Below are positions 27,568-37,647 of a stretch of 64,000 bases of DNA, piece by piece. The notes beneath the pieces are model-generated. The model did not search any database, had not been told where the DNA came from, and was given only the letters and a program-made list of their open reading frames with translations. The DNA lies in assembly GCF_900111105.1 (NCBI RefSeq), contig NZ_FOGC01000008.1:1-64000 (forward strand), in the 5' to 3' direction. The DNA comes from Rosenbergiella nectarea (GTDB lineage: Bacteria; Pseudomonadota; Gammaproteobacteria; Enterobacterales; Enterobacteriaceae). The position numbers and the translations under genes were made by a program. The stretch's first letter is position 1. Each line of letters starts with the position of its first letter.

Positions 27568-28920
27568 TTAACGCATCGTCACAAACTCTTCCGCAGAAGT
27601 TGGGTGGATCGCCACGGTATTATCGAAGTCACGCTTGGTTGCGCCCATTTTCAATGCAACGGCGAACCCTTGTAGCATCTCGTCCATACCATAACCGATA
27701 CCATGAATACCGACGATTTTCTCTTCTTTACCCACACAGACCAACTTCATACGGCAAGGTTGGCGGTATTGAGTTACCGCAGTGTACATCGCCGTGAATG
27801 AAGAGGTATAAACCTTCACCTGCTCATCACCGAATTGTGCACGGGCATCCGGCTCGCTAAGGCCGACAGTACCGATAGGTGGATGGCTAAACACGACGGT
27901 CGCGATATTGGAGTAGTCTAAATGCTCGTCAGGTTTGTTATTAAATAAACGCTCGGAGAGACGACGTCCCGCGGCGACCGCGACAGGTGTTAATTCGACA
28001 GCACCTGTATTATCACCGACAGCATAAATGCCTGGGACAGAGGTATTTTGAAACTTGTCGACATTGATGTAGCCTTTGTCGTTCAGCTCAACACCCGTGG
28101 CCGAAAGATTGATACTATCGGTTGATGGCGCGCGGCCAATTGCCCAGATCAAGCAATCAGTATTGTGTTCTTCACCGTTGGTGAAATAGATAGTTAAGCT
28201 ACCATCGCTGTTTTTCTCAATACGCTCCGCTTCACACTGCTTATGCAGGTGAGGCCCCTCTTTTTCCATCACCTCGACGAGGGTATCGGAAAGAAGCGGG
28301 TCGAAACCCCGTAACGGCTTATCTTTACGTAAGAAGAGGTCGGTTTCTGCACCCAATGAATTCAAAACACCCGCCACTTCTACAGCGATGTAGCCCGCTC
28401 CGATCACCGCCACACGAGCCGGAAGTTGATCCAGCTCGAAGAAACCATCGGAGTCGATCCCGTATTCAGCACCTGGAATCGTGGGGAGAACAGGATGACC
28501 GCCTGTTGCAATCAAAATATGATCAGCCGTGTAGGTTTCGCCATTCACTTCAACGGTGTGGGCGTCGACAAAGGTCGCAAAGCCTCGGATCACATCGACA
28601 TTATTTTTTCCCAATACGTTATCGTAAGAGTGATGAATACGATCGATATAGGCAGAACGATTCTTGATCAGGGTTTTCCAATCAAATTTATTCACGGTAG
28701 TATCGAAGCCGTAATCTGGGCCGTACATATGAATGGCTTCTGCAATTTGCGCGGCATGCCACATCACTTTTTTAGGCACACAGCCGACGTTGACACAGGT
28801 TCCACCTAGCGCTTTGGCTTCCACTAAGGCGCATTTCTTACCGTGCATGGCTGCTCGATTGATCGAGGCGATACCGCCACTCCCGCCACCAATAGCGAGA
28901 TAGTCATAATGTTTCGTCAT
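27568..28920 (-). CDS. gor: glutathione reductase
   Basis: This 450-residue FAD disulfide reductase, the E. coli length, keeps glutathione reduced with NADPH in the cytosol. FAD motif GGGSGGIAS is at 11-19, the redox pair is Cys42/Cys47 in [13 protein letters not shown], the NADPH-binding GAGYIAVE is near 175, and the catalytic pair is His439/Glu444 in HPTSAEEF. The ATG at 28920 has GGAAGGAACG immediately upstream; a second ATG 12 nt earlier contains that site and is less likely. It is divergent from the RNase BN gene. Confidence 0.97.
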   Translation of the reverse strand: MTKHYDYLAIGGGSGGIASINRAAMHGKKCALVEAKALGGTCVNVGCVPKKVMWHAAQIAEAIHMYGPDYGFDTTVNKFDWKTLIKNRSAYIDRIHHSYDNVLGKNNVDVIRGFATFVDAHTVEVNGETYTADHILIATGGHPVLPTIPGAEYGIDSDGFFELDQLPARVAVIGAGYIAVEVAGVLNSLGAETDLFLRKDKPLRGFDPLLSDTLVEVMEKEGPHLHKQCEAERIEKNSDGSLTIYFTNGEEHNTDCLIWAIGRAPSTDSINLSATGVELNDKGYINVDKFQNTSVPGIYAVGDNTGAVELTPVAVAAGRRLSERLFNNKPDEHLDYSNIATVVFSHPPIGTVGLSEPDARAQFGDEQVKVYTSSFTAMYTAVTQYRQPCRMKLVCVGKEEKIVGIHGIGYGMDEMLQGFAVALKMGATKRDFDNTVAIHPTSAEEFVTMR

Positions 28921-29061
28921 CGTTCCTTCCATTTTAGTTGAGGTCGATAAATGAATAAATTTCTCAGTACAGTGTAACCTGCGGCAGAAAAACTATGCAA
29001 AGTTTGCTTCTATAGCTGTGATAGGCTTAGATCATGAAATAACAGCTAATGGGATGCAGCG

Positions 29062-29973
29062 ATGTATTTAACTTTTCTTGGTACCTGTGCGGGTGCACCC
29101 AGTTTACAACGTAATGTCACCAGTATAGCACTCAGCTTCTCACCAAAGGGTGAGACATGGTTATTTGATTGTGGTGAGGCAACGCAGCATCAGTTTATGC
29201 GAACGGAGCTAAAACCGGGCCGTTTAGAGAAAATTTTTATTACTCATCTTCATGGGGATCATATCTTCGGTCTCCCCGGTATATTGACCAGCCGCTCGAT
29301 GAGCAGTATTGCGACGCCCCTCACTATTTATGGCCCGAAAGGGTTGAAAACCTTTATTGATACGGCGCTTACGGTCAGTGGCTCGTGGGTAGATTTTCCG
29401 CTTGAGATTATCGAAGTGGAGCCAGGCATCATCGAAGAAAACGACGAATTTCGGGTTATCGCCCAGCCGTTAAACCATGTGATCCCTTGTTTCGGCTACC
29501 GCATCGAGCAGCGAGATCGCCCAGGGAGATTGGACGAGCGGCGGCTGAAGGACGACAATATTCCGGCTGGGGCTTGGTTACAGCAGTTAAAAAAAGGGAA
29601 GAATATTCGTTTACCCGATGGACGTGACGTCATGGCCGAACGCTACCTTGGACCAAGTAAAAAAGGGAAGGTGGTGACAATTCTCGGCGATACGGCACCC
29701 TGTGACAACGCGGTTGTCTTGGCGATGCACGCAGATATTTTAGTGCATGAGGCTACCTTAGAAGCCGCGATGGCAGAAAAGGCGAATGGCAGGGGGCACT
29801 CTACCACGGCGCAAGCGGCATCGATTGCTCAGCAGGCACAGGTGGGTAAATTGATCGCGACACATTTTAGTTCACGCTATCGTCAGCAGGATATGCCGCG
29901 ACTGCTGGCAGAATGCCGGACGGAATTTGCCAACACTGAGTTGGCTTACGACTTTATGGTCGTTAATCTTTAA
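29062..29973 (+). CDS. rbn: ribonuclease BN / RNase Z
   Basis: This 303-residue metallo-beta-lactamase nuclease (E. coli Rbn, ElaC) trims tRNA 3' ends. The zinc motif THLHGDH is at 61-67, with the long exosite arm around ERDRPGRLDERRLK-type residues 150-165, the ILGDTAPCDN Asp and the distal ATHFSSRY His. It has a weak ribosome-binding site. It is divergent from gor and convergent with rlmJ, with a strong T-less hairpin in between. Confidence 0.95.
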   Translation: MYLTFLGTCAGAPSLQRNVTSIALSFSPKGETWLFDCGEATQHQFMRTELKPGRLEKIFITHLHGDHIFGLPGILTSRSMSSIATPLTIYGPKGLKTFIDTALTVSGSWVDFPLEIIEVEPGIIEENDEFRVIAQPLNHVIPCFGYRIEQRDRPGRLDERRLKDDNIPAGAWLQQLKKGKNIRLPDGRDVMAERYLGPSKKGKVVTILGDTAPCDNAVVLAMHADILVHEATLEAAMAEKANGRGHSTTAQAASIAQQAQVGKLIATHFSSRYRQQDMPRLLAECRTEFANTELAYDFMVVNL

Positions 29974-30005
29974 GAGTTAGGTCGCTTGTATCGCATCAGT
30001 GTACC

Positions 30006-30028
30006 GAGCGCTATATAAGATAGCGCTC
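30006..30028. repeat. hairpin between rbn and rlmJ
   Basis: GAGCGCTAT-N5-ATAGCGCTC is a perfect 9-bp stem-loop between converging genes. Neither strand shows a T tract after it, so it may protect mRNA 3' ends or act with Rho. Confidence 0.55.
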
Positions 30029-30036
30029 GACATTCG

Positions 30037-30879
30037 TTATTCAGGAACAATCCACTCGACTAACGTATGGCCGATGCCTTGCGGGACTAATTGTTCGTGC
30101 AACCATGGTAGCACTGAGCGCATCTGCTGTTCTAATTTCCACGGCGGGTTAATCACAATCATGCCGGAGGCTGTCATACCTCGTTGGTCGCTGTCTGGCT
30201 TGACGGCAAGCTCGATCTGCAGGATCCGACGGATGCCGGTGTCCTTCAGATCGGTAACCATCCGCTTGATCTGCTGCCGTAATACGACCGGATACCACAA
30301 GGCATAAACGCCGGTTGAGAAGCGTTTGTAACCTTCAGCGATCCCTTGGACTACCGCTTGATAATCCGTTTTGATCTCGTAAGGGGGATCGATAAGGATC
30401 AGACCGCGACGAGAGGGGGGGGGCAGTTTCGCTTTCAGTTGCTGATACCCATCGCCTCGCGCGACAACAGCACGCAGATCTTTTTGAAACTCACCGCGTA
30501 GTAGCGGATAGTCGCTAGGGTGCAGCTCTGTCAGTTGTAACTGATCTTGCTCACGTAATAAGTGGCGAGCAATCAACGGTGATCCTGGGTAGTATTTGAG
30601 TTGACCCGAGGGGTTTAAATCACGTACCGCTTGAAGATAGGGCGCGAGTTCGGCAGGCGTATTACTTTGCTGCCAGATACGTGCGATACCTTCCATATAT
30701 TCGCCTGTCCGCTCAGCGTGTTCGCTGTTAAGAAGATAACGGCCAGCCCCTGCATGAGTATCCAAATAGAGAAAAGGTTTATCCTTCTCTTTTAATGCCG
30801 AAATAATAAGGCTTTGCACGGTGTGCTTTAAAACGTCGGCATGGTTACCCGCGTGGAAGCTATGGCGATAGCTCAGCAT
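30037..30879 (-). CDS. rlmJ: 23S rRNA (adenine(2030)-N6)-methyltransferase
   Basis: This 280-residue SAM-dependent enzyme has exactly the E. coli RlmJ length and methylates A2030 of 23S rRNA. SAM-binding LDTHAGAGRY is at 39-48 and the N6-adenine catalytic motif DPPY at 164-167. The ATG at 30879 has AAGGAAAT upstream and gives the family start MLSYRHSFHAGNHADVLKH. The longer open frame has no homology. It sits in the same gor-prlC neighbourhood as in E. coli. Confidence 0.96.
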   Translation of the reverse strand: MLSYRHSFHAGNHADVLKHTVQSLIISALKEKDKPFLYLDTHAGAGRYLLNSEHAERTGEYMEGIARIWQQSNTPAELAPYLQAVRDLNPSGQLKYYPGSPLIARHLLREQDQLQLTELHPSDYPLLRGEFQKDLRAVVARGDGYQQLKAKLPPPSRRGLILIDPPYEIKTDYQAVVQGIAEGYKRFSTGVYALWYPVVLRQQIKRMVTDLKDTGIRRILQIELAVKPDSDQRGMTASGMIVINPPWKLEQQMRSVLPWLHEQLVPQGIGHTLVEWIVPE

Positions 30880-30999
30880 GTGATTTCCTTTATAACAGAA
30901 CACGACAAAAAACGAGACAGGCGTAGCTGTCTATGAGGGGTAAGTATAACAAATTGCGCTCAGCGGCAGTAGCATTACGCAAGGTCAGCGGCGGGATGA

Positions 31000-31026
31000 T
31001 TGATATTTTTCTATTCGTCCCCATAT
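31000..31026 (+). promoter_or_regulatory. sigma32-like promoter of prlC-rsmJ
   Basis: TTGATA (31000-31005), a 13-bp spacer, then CCCCATAT (31019-31026) matches the heat-shock consensus, whose -10 is CCCCATnT. It lies about 50 nt before prlC. E. coli prlC (opdA) is a known sigma32 gene. Confidence 0.7.
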
Positions 31027-31074
31027 CTTAAGAATACGATCAGCGTTCAACTCAAATTTTTATAGGATGGTGCT

Positions 31075-33117
31075 ATGACAAACCCACTACTCACCCCTTT
31101 CAGCTTGCCTCCTTTCTCAGCGATAAAAACCGAGCATGTTGTGCCAGCGGTTACGGCGGCGCTAGACGAGTGCCGCGCAACGGTTGAACGCGTGGTTGCC
31201 CAGCCTGGCCCCTACACTTGGCAAAATCTTTGCCAGCCTTTAGCAGAAGCCGATGACCGCTTGGGACGTATTTTTTCACCCGTCAGCCATCTTAATTCGG
31301 TCAAGAACAGCCCCGAATTACGTGAAGCCTATGAAGGCGTGCTACCCCTCTTGTCAGAGTATGGAACCTGGGTTGGACAACATGCTGGTCTTTACCAAGC
31401 GTACCGCAGCTTAAAGGACAGCCCTGAGTTTGCCGCATTATCCTTAGCGGAGCAGAAAGCGGTGGATAACGCCTTACGCGACTTCGAGCTGTCAGGTATT
31501 GGATTGCCGAGCGATAAACAAAAACGCTACGGTGAAATCTCTGCGCGCCTATCAGAGATTGGCGCGGCTTACAGCAATAACGTATTAGATGCGACGATGG
31601 GCTGGAGTAAGCTGATCACAGAGGAAAGCGAACTGGCCGGTATGCCAGAAAGCGCTCTCGCCGCCGCGAAGGCACAAGCCGAAGCAAAACAACAGCAAGG
31701 TTGGTTATTGACGCTGGATATTCCAAGCTACTTACCGGTAATGACTTACTGCGACAACCAAGCATTACGCGAAGAGATGTATCGTGCTTACAGCACTCGC
31801 GCTTCAGACCAGGGACCTACTGCGGGAAAATGGGATAATGGCCCACTGATCGAAGAAGAGTTGGCATTACGTCATGAAATTGCGCAGCTGCTCGGTTTCG
31901 GTTCCTTCGCAGAGAAGTCGTTAGCCACCAAAATGGCAGAGTCAACGGACCAAGTCATTGGATTCCTCAACGACCTTGCCGATCGCGCTCAGCCACAAGG
32001 CCAGCGTGAACTTGCTCAATTACGTGAGTTTGCCCAACAGCACTACGGGGTGTGCGATTTACAGCCTTGGGATATCACGTGGTATGCCGAAAAGCAGAAA
32101 CAACATCTCTATACCATTAGCGACGAGCAATTACGCCCTTACTTCCCTGAGCAGCGCGCGCTGAGCGGTCTATTCGAAGTCATCCGTCGAGTCTACGGAT
32201 TGCGTGCAGCAGAACGTCACGATGTCGAGGTATGGCATCCTGAAGTGCGCTTCTTTGACCTGTTCGATGGCGATGACCAGCTGGTGGGTAGCTTCTATCT
32301 TGACCTCTACGCGCGTGAACATAAGCGTGGCGGGGCGTGGATGGACGACTGTGTCGGACGCATGAAAAAAGCCGATGGCTCATTACAAAAACCGGTGGCT
32401 TACCTCACCTGTAACTTCAACCGTCCTGTCGGCGATAAGCCAGCACTCTTCACGCATGACGAAGTGGTTACGCTGTTCCATGAGTTCGGTCACGGGCTTC
32501 ACCATATGTTGACGCAAATCGACACAGCAGGCGTTTCCGGCATCAATGGCGTGCCATGGGATGCTGTCGAGCTACCTAGCCAATTTATGGAAAACTGGTG
32601 CTGGGAGCCAGAGGCGCTTGCCTTTATCTCTGGTCACTACGAGACAGGCGAGCCACTTCCTCAAGCCTTACTGGAAAAAATGTTGGCAGCAAAAAATTAT
32701 AATGCCGCCATGTTTATTCTGCGCCAGCTTGAGTTCGGCCTTTTTGACTTCCGTCTGCATGCCGAATACCAGCCGGAGAAAGGGGCTCGTGTTCTCGACA
32801 TCCTACAAGATGTGAAGAAAAAAGTCGCGGTAATGCCTTCTCCATCTTGGGGGCGCTTCCCTCATGCCTTCAGTCATATCTTTGCTGGCGGCTATGCGGC
32901 GGGCTACTACAGTTATCTCTGGGCAGATGTACTGGCCGCGGATGCTTGGTCGCGTTTCGAAGAAGAGGGGATCTTTAACCGCGAAACCGGACAATCATTC
33001 TTAGATAACGTCTTAAGCCGTGGCGGCTCTGAAGCACCAATGGCACTGTTCAGGCGTTTCCGTGGGCGTGAGCCGCAAATCGACGCCATGCTCAAGCAAT
33101 ACGGTATTGAAGGCTAG
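31075..33117 (+). CDS. prlC: oligopeptidase A
   Basis: This 680-residue M3 zinc metallopeptidase has exactly the E. coli length and degrades peptides, including cleaved signal peptides, in the cytosol. HEFGH is at 469-473 within HEFGHGLHHMLTQ, and the third zinc ligand Glu is in the ENWCWEPEAL segment that follows. AGGA sits seven nt before the ATG. It is 3 nt upstream of rsmJ, and both probably answer to the sigma32-like promoter. Confidence 0.97.
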   Translation: MTNPLLTPFSLPPFSAIKTEHVVPAVTAALDECRATVERVVAQPGPYTWQNLCQPLAEADDRLGRIFSPVSHLNSVKNSPELREAYEGVLPLLSEYGTWVGQHAGLYQAYRSLKDSPEFAALSLAEQKAVDNALRDFELSGIGLPSDKQKRYGEISARLSEIGAAYSNNVLDATMGWSKLITEESELAGMPESALAAAKAQAEAKQQQGWLLTLDIPSYLPVMTYCDNQALREEMYRAYSTRASDQGPTAGKWDNGPLIEEELALRHEIAQLLGFGSFAEKSLATKMAESTDQVIGFLNDLADRAQPQGQRELAQLREFAQQHYGVCDLQPWDITWYAEKQKQHLYTISDEQLRPYFPEQRALSGLFEVIRRVYGLRAAERHDVEVWHPEVRFFDLFDGDDQLVGSFYLDLYAREHKRGGAWMDDCVGRMKKADGSLQKPVAYLTCNFNRPVGDKPALFTHDEVVTLFHEFGHGLHHMLTQIDTAGVSGINGVPWDAVELPSQFMENWCWEPEALAFISGHYETGEPLPQALLEKMLAAKNYNAAMFILRQLEFGLFDFRLHAEYQPEKGARVLDILQDVKKKVAVMPSPSWGRFPHAFSHIFAGGYAAGYYSYLWADVLAADAWSRFEEEGIFNRETGQSFLDNVLSRGGSEAPMALFRRFRGREPQIDAMLKQYGIEG

Positions 33118-33120
33118 TAA

Positions 33121-33882
33121 GTGAATATTTACTTACTTGACGAAACGGGCACCCAATCGGGTGCCTTAACGGAGATCGCCGAACGCTGGCGTTTAACCCA
33201 CGATGAGAATGCGCCATTGGCCCTCGTGTTAACCGATGAGCAATTAGAACTGCGTAAACGTGATGAGCCTAAGCTCGGTGGCGTTTTCGTCGACTTTGTT
33301 TCCGGTGCGATGGCACACCGCCGTAAATTCGGTGGCGGCCGAGGTGAAGCGGTAGCGAAAGCAGTCGGAATTAAAGGGGCTTATCTTCCGGATATTGTCG
33401 ATGCGACAGCAGGCTTGGGAAGAGATGCCTTTGTATTAGCATCACTAGGCTGCCGAGTACGAATGATAGAAAGGCACCCAGTGGTGGCGGCTTTATTGGA
33501 GGATGGGTTACAGCGGGGGTATCAAGACCCTGAAATTGGTGAGTGGTTACAGCAGCGTCTGACCCTAATATATGGCCCGAGCACGCAACAACTTAGCACC
33601 TTGAGCCCACGTCCAGATGTCGTTTATCTCGATCCGATGTATCCTCATCGTCAAAAGAGCGCATTGGTCAAAAAAGAGATGAGAATATTTCAATCTTTAG
33701 TCGGTCCAGATGAAGATGCTGACAGGCTATTGGATCCCGCTAGGGCTTTGGCTAAGCGACGAATCGTGGTAAAGCGTCCGGATTATGCCCCGCCGCTAAA
33801 TGGTGTGGAGACCAGTTCCGCAGTCGTCACGAAAAGTCATCGCTTCGATATTTACCCTTCCCTTAATCCTGAAACGCCTTAA
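33121..33882 (+). CDS. rsmJ: 16S rRNA (guanine(1516)-N2)-methyltransferase
   Basis: This 253-residue SAM enzyme matches E. coli RsmJ (YhiQ), which methylates G1516 of 16S rRNA. Conserved blocks are [21 protein letters not shown] (66-86), the SAM motif DATAGLGRD (94-102), and [21 protein letters not shown]-type catalytic region near 178. The start is GTG at 33121, three nt after the prlC stop. That spacing and the homology leave no other start, and translation is probably coupled to prlC. Confidence 0.95.
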   Translation: MNIYLLDETGTQSGALTEIAERWRLTHDENAPLALVLTDEQLELRKRDEPKLGGVFVDFVSGAMAHRRKFGGGRGEAVAKAVGIKGAYLPDIVDATAGLGRDAFVLASLGCRVRMIERHPVVAALLEDGLQRGYQDPEIGEWLQQRLTLIYGPSTQQLSTLSPRPDVVYLDPMYPHRQKSALVKKEMRIFQSLVGPDEDADRLLDPARALAKRRIVVKRPDYAPPLNGVETSSAVVTKSHRFDIYPSLNPETP

Positions 33883-33888
33883 GAAACG

Positions 33889-33914
33889 CTCCCGATCAGT
33901 ATAGAGACCGGGAG
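33889..33914. repeat. hairpin between rsmJ and uspA
   Basis: CTCCCG and CGGGAG form a 6-bp stem with a 14-nt loop between converging genes. The T content after it is low on both strands, so it is a weak terminator at best. Confidence 0.4.
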
Positions 33915-33925
33915 ACCTTCATTGA

Positions 33926-34357
33926 CTATTCTTCGTCACGAAATGGTACGATTAGCATATCAACGTGAACATTATTAATCAGTTGTCGCGCTGAAGACAT
34001 CAACTTGCTCCAGAAATCTTGGTGATGGCCACAAATGACTAAGTCAATGTCGTATTTGTTAATCGCGTCGATCAGCACCTGAGCTAACTCGCCCGTACCA
34101 CTCAAAATCTCACTAAAAGGATAACCCGCTTGGTTGGCTAAAGTAGTCAAGGCTTGCGAGGTCTCTTGGGAGATACGTTTTTGCATATCGCCTAAGTTTA
34201 CGTCGATGAGACCGGTGTAGAGATCGGAATAGTTAACATCCACATGAATAATAGAGACTTTGGCATTATAAGGTTTTGCTAAAGAAACCGCTTTCTGGAC
34301 TAATTCTTCGCTTTCTGGTGAGAGATCGACGGCCACCAAAACATGATGATATGACAT
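33926..34357 (-). CDS. uspA: universal stress protein A
   Basis: This 143-residue cytosolic protein is close to E. coli UspA (144 aa). UspA is a dimer induced by starvation and many stresses, of the non-ATP-binding branch: the G-2X-G-9X-G(S/T) loop is replaced by [20 protein letters not shown]-type sequence near residue 110. The ATG at 34357 has AAGGAG seven nt upstream; the longer frame has no homology. In E. coli the divergent uspB lies between uspA and pitA. Here the spacer between them is too short and uspB is absent. Confidence 0.96.
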   Translation of the reverse strand: MSYHHVLVAVDLSPESEELVQKAVSLAKPYNAKVSIIHVDVNYSDLYTGLIDVNLGDMQKRISQETSQALTTLANQAGYPFSEILSGTGELAQVLIDAINKYDIDLVICGHHQDFWSKLMSSARQLINNVHVDMLIVPFRDEE

Positions 34358-34524
34358 GGTAAACTCCTTATTGGCGCAATAGTCACGACACAGCGGTACG
34401 CTCTTATTGATGTTTCTATGAAGTCCCAATCATAGCGTTAAGCGCAGGGACTGTCATGAGGAAACGATTGAATAAATTTAAGAGAAGTATAGCCTGACTT
34501 GGCAAGGAGAGCAGTGAATCAGAG

Positions 34525-34560
34525 GGAAAAGTAAGACACAGATCGATGACCTGTGTCTTA
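34525..34560 (-). terminator. intrinsic terminator of pitA
   Basis: TAAGACACAG (34532-34541) pairs with CTGTGTCTTA (34551-34560) and is followed on the minus strand by CTTTT. It lies directly past the pitA stop codon. Confidence 0.8.
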
Positions 34561-34566
34561 GTTTGC

Positions 34567-36054
34567 TTAGAGCAGTTGTAACGCTATCCAGTACAGAGCA
34601 CCCGAAAGCAGGATGGAGACCGGTAGGGTCAATACCCAGGCTAACGCGATACTACGAATTGTTTTCGACTGTACGCCACCGCCATCGACAATCATGGTCC
34701 CCGCAACGGAAGATGAGAGGATATGCGTGGTCGACACGGGCATCCCAGTATAACTCGCTAAGCCAATCGATACTGCTGCAGTAATCTGAGCTGACATACC
34801 TTGTGCGTAAGTCATACCATTTTTACCAATTTTTTCGCCGATAGTGGTCGCAACACGACGCCAACCGACCATCGTCCCGAGGGACAGTGCGAGTGCTACC
34901 GCTAAGATAATCCAAATCGGTGCATACTCGATGGTATCGTTAAGGTCGCTTTTTAGGTTACTTAAGAAACGCTTATCGTTAGAAGAGGTTTCCGGTAGCT
35001 TAGCAATCTTATCGGCAGTATCCGACATGCATAATAACAAGCGACGCACTTGAGAGCGGTTTTCAACACTCAACTGATCATAGCTTGAAAGATTATTCAG
35101 CAAATCCTGCGCATGATGAACGGTAGCTAACCCATTCTCACTGTTACAGTGAAAAGGTTCGCTAGGGTCAATCGCAACGTTGTTGGCAGCAGGTGGCGCA
35201 ATCAGCGTTGAAACTTGTGGATTATGTTGCTGATAGTATTGCTCGAGGTGATTTACCGCATCACGGGTTCGAGTGATGTCATACCCTGAGGCATTCATAT
35301 TCACCACAAATCCGGCCGGCGCAACACCAATCAGTACCAGCATCACCAACCCGATACCTTTCTGCCCATCGTTCGCACCATGTGAGTAGCTCACACCGAT
35401 CGCTGAAATGATTAAGGCGATACGCGTCCAAAAAGGCGGCTTCTTCTTACCATCTTTTTTCTCACGTTCAGCAGGTGTCATATGATTACGACGACGCTTC
35501 TTCGTTCCACTCCAATACTTACGGAGTAGGAAGATAAGGAAGCCCGCAATCACCATCCCGACGATTGGCGATAAAATCAATGAAAGGAAAATATTGATAA
35601 CTTTCGGTAGGTTAAGCGCTTCGACGAGTGAGCCACCCGTCACCAAGGCGTTCGTTACTGCAATACCAATAATGGCACCGATTAACGTATGCGAGCTTGA
35701 TGCAGGCAAACCAAAATACCAAGTCCCTAAATTCCAAATAATTGCCGCAAGCAATATCGAGAATATCATTGCCAGCCCATGGGAAGAGCCAACATTCAGC
35801 AGAAGATCGGTAGGCAGTATGTGCACTATTGCATAGGCAACACTTAACCCGCCGAGTATTACGCCGAGGAAATTGAATAAACCAGCCATCATCACAGCTA
35901 GTTGCGCACGCATGGCACGGGTGTAAATAACGGTAGCAACCGCATTTGCCGTGTCATGGAAGCCGTTGATTGCTTCGTAAAATAGAACAAACAAAAGTGC
36001 CAGAACTAAGAATAGACTGGTAGTTAAATCAAGACCGGTAAACAGATGAAACAT
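34567..36054 (-). CDS. pitA: low-affinity phosphate transporter PitA
   Basis: This 495-residue inner-membrane PiT-family protein takes up metal-phosphate by proton symport. Both family signature repeats are present: [11 protein letters not shown] near residue 33 and [12 protein letters not shown] near 225, plus [12 protein letters not shown] and [12 protein letters not shown]. There are about ten helices, with a variable hydrophilic loop at about 260-350 (the region that differs most from E. coli). The ATG at 36054 gives [10 protein letters not shown], matching E. coli; the ATG 36 nt upstream has no homology. It is divergent from yhiN. Confidence 0.96.
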   Translation of the reverse strand: MFHLFTGLDLTTSLFLVLALLFVLFYEAINGFHDTANAVATVIYTRAMRAQLAVMMAGLFNFLGVILGGLSVAYAIVHILPTDLLLNVGSSHGLAMIFSILLAAIIWNLGTWYFGLPASSSHTLIGAIIGIAVTNALVTGGSLVEALNLPKVINIFLSLILSPIVGMVIAGFLIFLLRKYWSGTKKRRRNHMTPAEREKKDGKKKPPFWTRIALIISAIGVSYSHGANDGQKGIGLVMLVLIGVAPAGFVVNMNASGYDITRTRDAVNHLEQYYQQHNPQVSTLIAPPAANNVAIDPSEPFHCNSENGLATVHHAQDLLNNLSSYDQLSVENRSQVRRLLLCMSDTADKIAKLPETSSNDKRFLSNLKSDLNDTIEYAPIWIILAVALALSLGTMVGWRRVATTIGEKIGKNGMTYAQGMSAQITAAVSIGLASYTGMPVSTTHILSSSVAGTMIVDGGGVQSKTIRSIALAWVLTLPVSILLSGALYWIALQLL

Positions 36055-36283
36055 AATGTTACGCCATTTTAAGGGACATACCCGAGGCATTATCGGCGAG
36101 TTAGGTCCTTGCAGGAAAGTAAAATATCATAATTTTTTACCCTACCCTTCCCTTTACCCTAATAGATACATCAATTTCCTTATAAAAAAGAGTAAGTTAT
36201 TTAATTATCGTTTAACTTTTTTTTTTCTGACTAGCCACCGGCCTGTCAGGTCACTACAATCTGGCCTTTTAGAGGGGGGTTGT

Positions 36284-37489
36284 GTGGAAAAATTTGATGT
36301 AGTGGTGATTGGTGCAGGGGCTGCAGGGTTATTCTGTGCCGCGCAAGCGGGCCAACAAGGGCTGAAAGTTCTGGTGGTGGATAACGGCAAGAAAGTCGGA
36401 CGAAAAATATTGATGTCCGGTGGCGGACGCTGCAACTTTACTAACTTATACATTGAGCCCGCAGCCTATATCTCTGCTAACCCTCATTTTTGTAAGTCAG
36501 CACTTGCTCGCTACACACAGTGGGATTTCATTGATCTGGTCGGTAAGTACAACATCAATTGGCATGAAAAAACCTTAGGCCAATTATTTTGCGATGATTC
36601 GGCTCAGCAGATTGTGGATCTGTTGATGGCTGAGTGCGAGTTAGGCAAGGTCACACTACGACTACGCAGTGAAATCCTCGATCTGCAACGACATGAGTCT
36701 GGCGAATACCTATTAAAGCTTAATGGTGTAAATGTAAGTACTCGCAAACTTGTCGTTGCTTCAGGGGGGCTTTCGATGCCGGGCCTAGGCGCAACGCCTT
36801 TTGGTTATAAGGTTGCTGAACAATTTGGCTTATCGGTAAAACCGGTCAGCGCCGCGTTAGTGCCTTTCACCTTGCATAAGCCAATACTCGATACGTTACA
36901 ACAGATCTCGGGCGTTGCCGTACCCATTACCGTTGATGCTGCGGACGGTACCCGTTTTAAAGAATCGATGCTATTTACCCACCGTGGGCTGTCGGGGCCA
37001 GCCGTACTGCAAATTTCCAGTTATTGGCACCCGGGGCAAGCGGTCACGATCAATCTTGTTCCTGATACTGATATTCACTCATTTATTGAGGCACAGCGCA
37101 GCGAACATCCCAATCTTTCGCTTAAGAATAGTTTAGCCTGTCTGTTACCTAAACGACTGGTGGACAGTTTAGTCGAGCTTTCTCTATTACCCGAAGTGAC
37201 GCTAAAACAGCTCAATTCGCGCCAACAACAACAGCTTGTCGAACAACTGACGGCATGGGCTGTTTATCCGAATGGCACCGAAGGCTATCGGACCGCGGAG
37301 GTCACCTTAGGCGGTGTTGACACGCAACATCTCTCGTCGCAAACCTTTGAGGCTCGCGATGTACCTGGCCTTTACTTTATTGGTGAAGTGGTGGATGTCA
37401 CGGGCTGGTTGGGAGGATATAACTTCCAATGGGCGTGGAGCTCGGCGTGGGCTTGCGCACAGGCGTTAGGTAATGCTGCAGGTCGATAA
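36284..37489 (+). CDS. yhiN: YhiN/HI0933-family flavoprotein
   Basis: This 401-residue putative FAD oxidoreductase of the HI0933 family matches E. coli YhiN (400 aa), whose substrate is unknown. FAD motif VVIGAGAAGLFCAAQAG is at about 7-23, then GRKILMSGGGRCNFTN, and a C-terminal block GLYFIGEVVDVTGWLGGYNF. The start is GTG at 36284 with GAGGGGGG five nt upstream, giving VEKFDVVVIGAG. The frame stays open 228 nt further, over AT-rich sequence shared with the pitA promoter, so the long form is rejected. It is divergent from pitA, as in E. coli. Confidence 0.94.
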   Translation: MEKFDVVVIGAGAAGLFCAAQAGQQGLKVLVVDNGKKVGRKILMSGGGRCNFTNLYIEPAAYISANPHFCKSALARYTQWDFIDLVGKYNINWHEKTLGQLFCDDSAQQIVDLLMAECELGKVTLRLRSEILDLQRHESGEYLLKLNGVNVSTRKLVVASGGLSMPGLGATPFGYKVAEQFGLSVKPVSAALVPFTLHKPILDTLQQISGVAVPITVDAADGTRFKESMLFTHRGLSGPAVLQISSYWHPGQAVTINLVPDTDIHSFIEAQRSEHPNLSLKNSLACLLPKRLVDSLVELSLLPEVTLKQLNSRQQQQLVEQLTAWAVYPNGTEGYRTAEVTLGGVDTQHLSSQTFEARDVPGLYFIGEVVDVTGWLGGYNFQWAWSSAWACAQALGNAAGR

Positions 37490-37562
37490 AATCAGCTAGA
37501 GCCTGGGTAAAAAACTTATCCGATGCAGTTTTTCGCCCTCACTCAGCGAGTGACGTAGTCAG

Positions 37563-37633
37563 GGTACAGAAGATAACAATCAGTTAGCACAGGCTTGTCA
37601 GCTAAGGTACCTGTTAGTTATCTTTACTGTACC
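37563..37633. repeat. 71-bp imperfect inverted repeat between yhiN and lldD
   Basis: The left arm GGTACAGAAGATAAC (37563-37577) and the right arm GTTATCTTTACTGTACC (37617-37633) pair apart from a small bulge. Inside lies a second stem, TTAGC (37584-37588) with GCTAA (37601-37605). It could be a bidirectional terminator, a REP-like element or a small mobile-element remnant. Confidence 0.6.
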
Positions 37634-37647
37634 ATGATGTGAGTCAC

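Noticed and set aside
28991-29060. OxyR site between gor and rbn
   Set aside because: Only scattered ATAG/CTAT half-elements, without the full four-part pattern.
36056-36283. N-terminal extension of YhiN
   Set aside because: The sequence lies over the pitA-yhiN promoter region, has no homology, and the GTG at 36284 has a strong ribosome-binding site and the family N-terminus.
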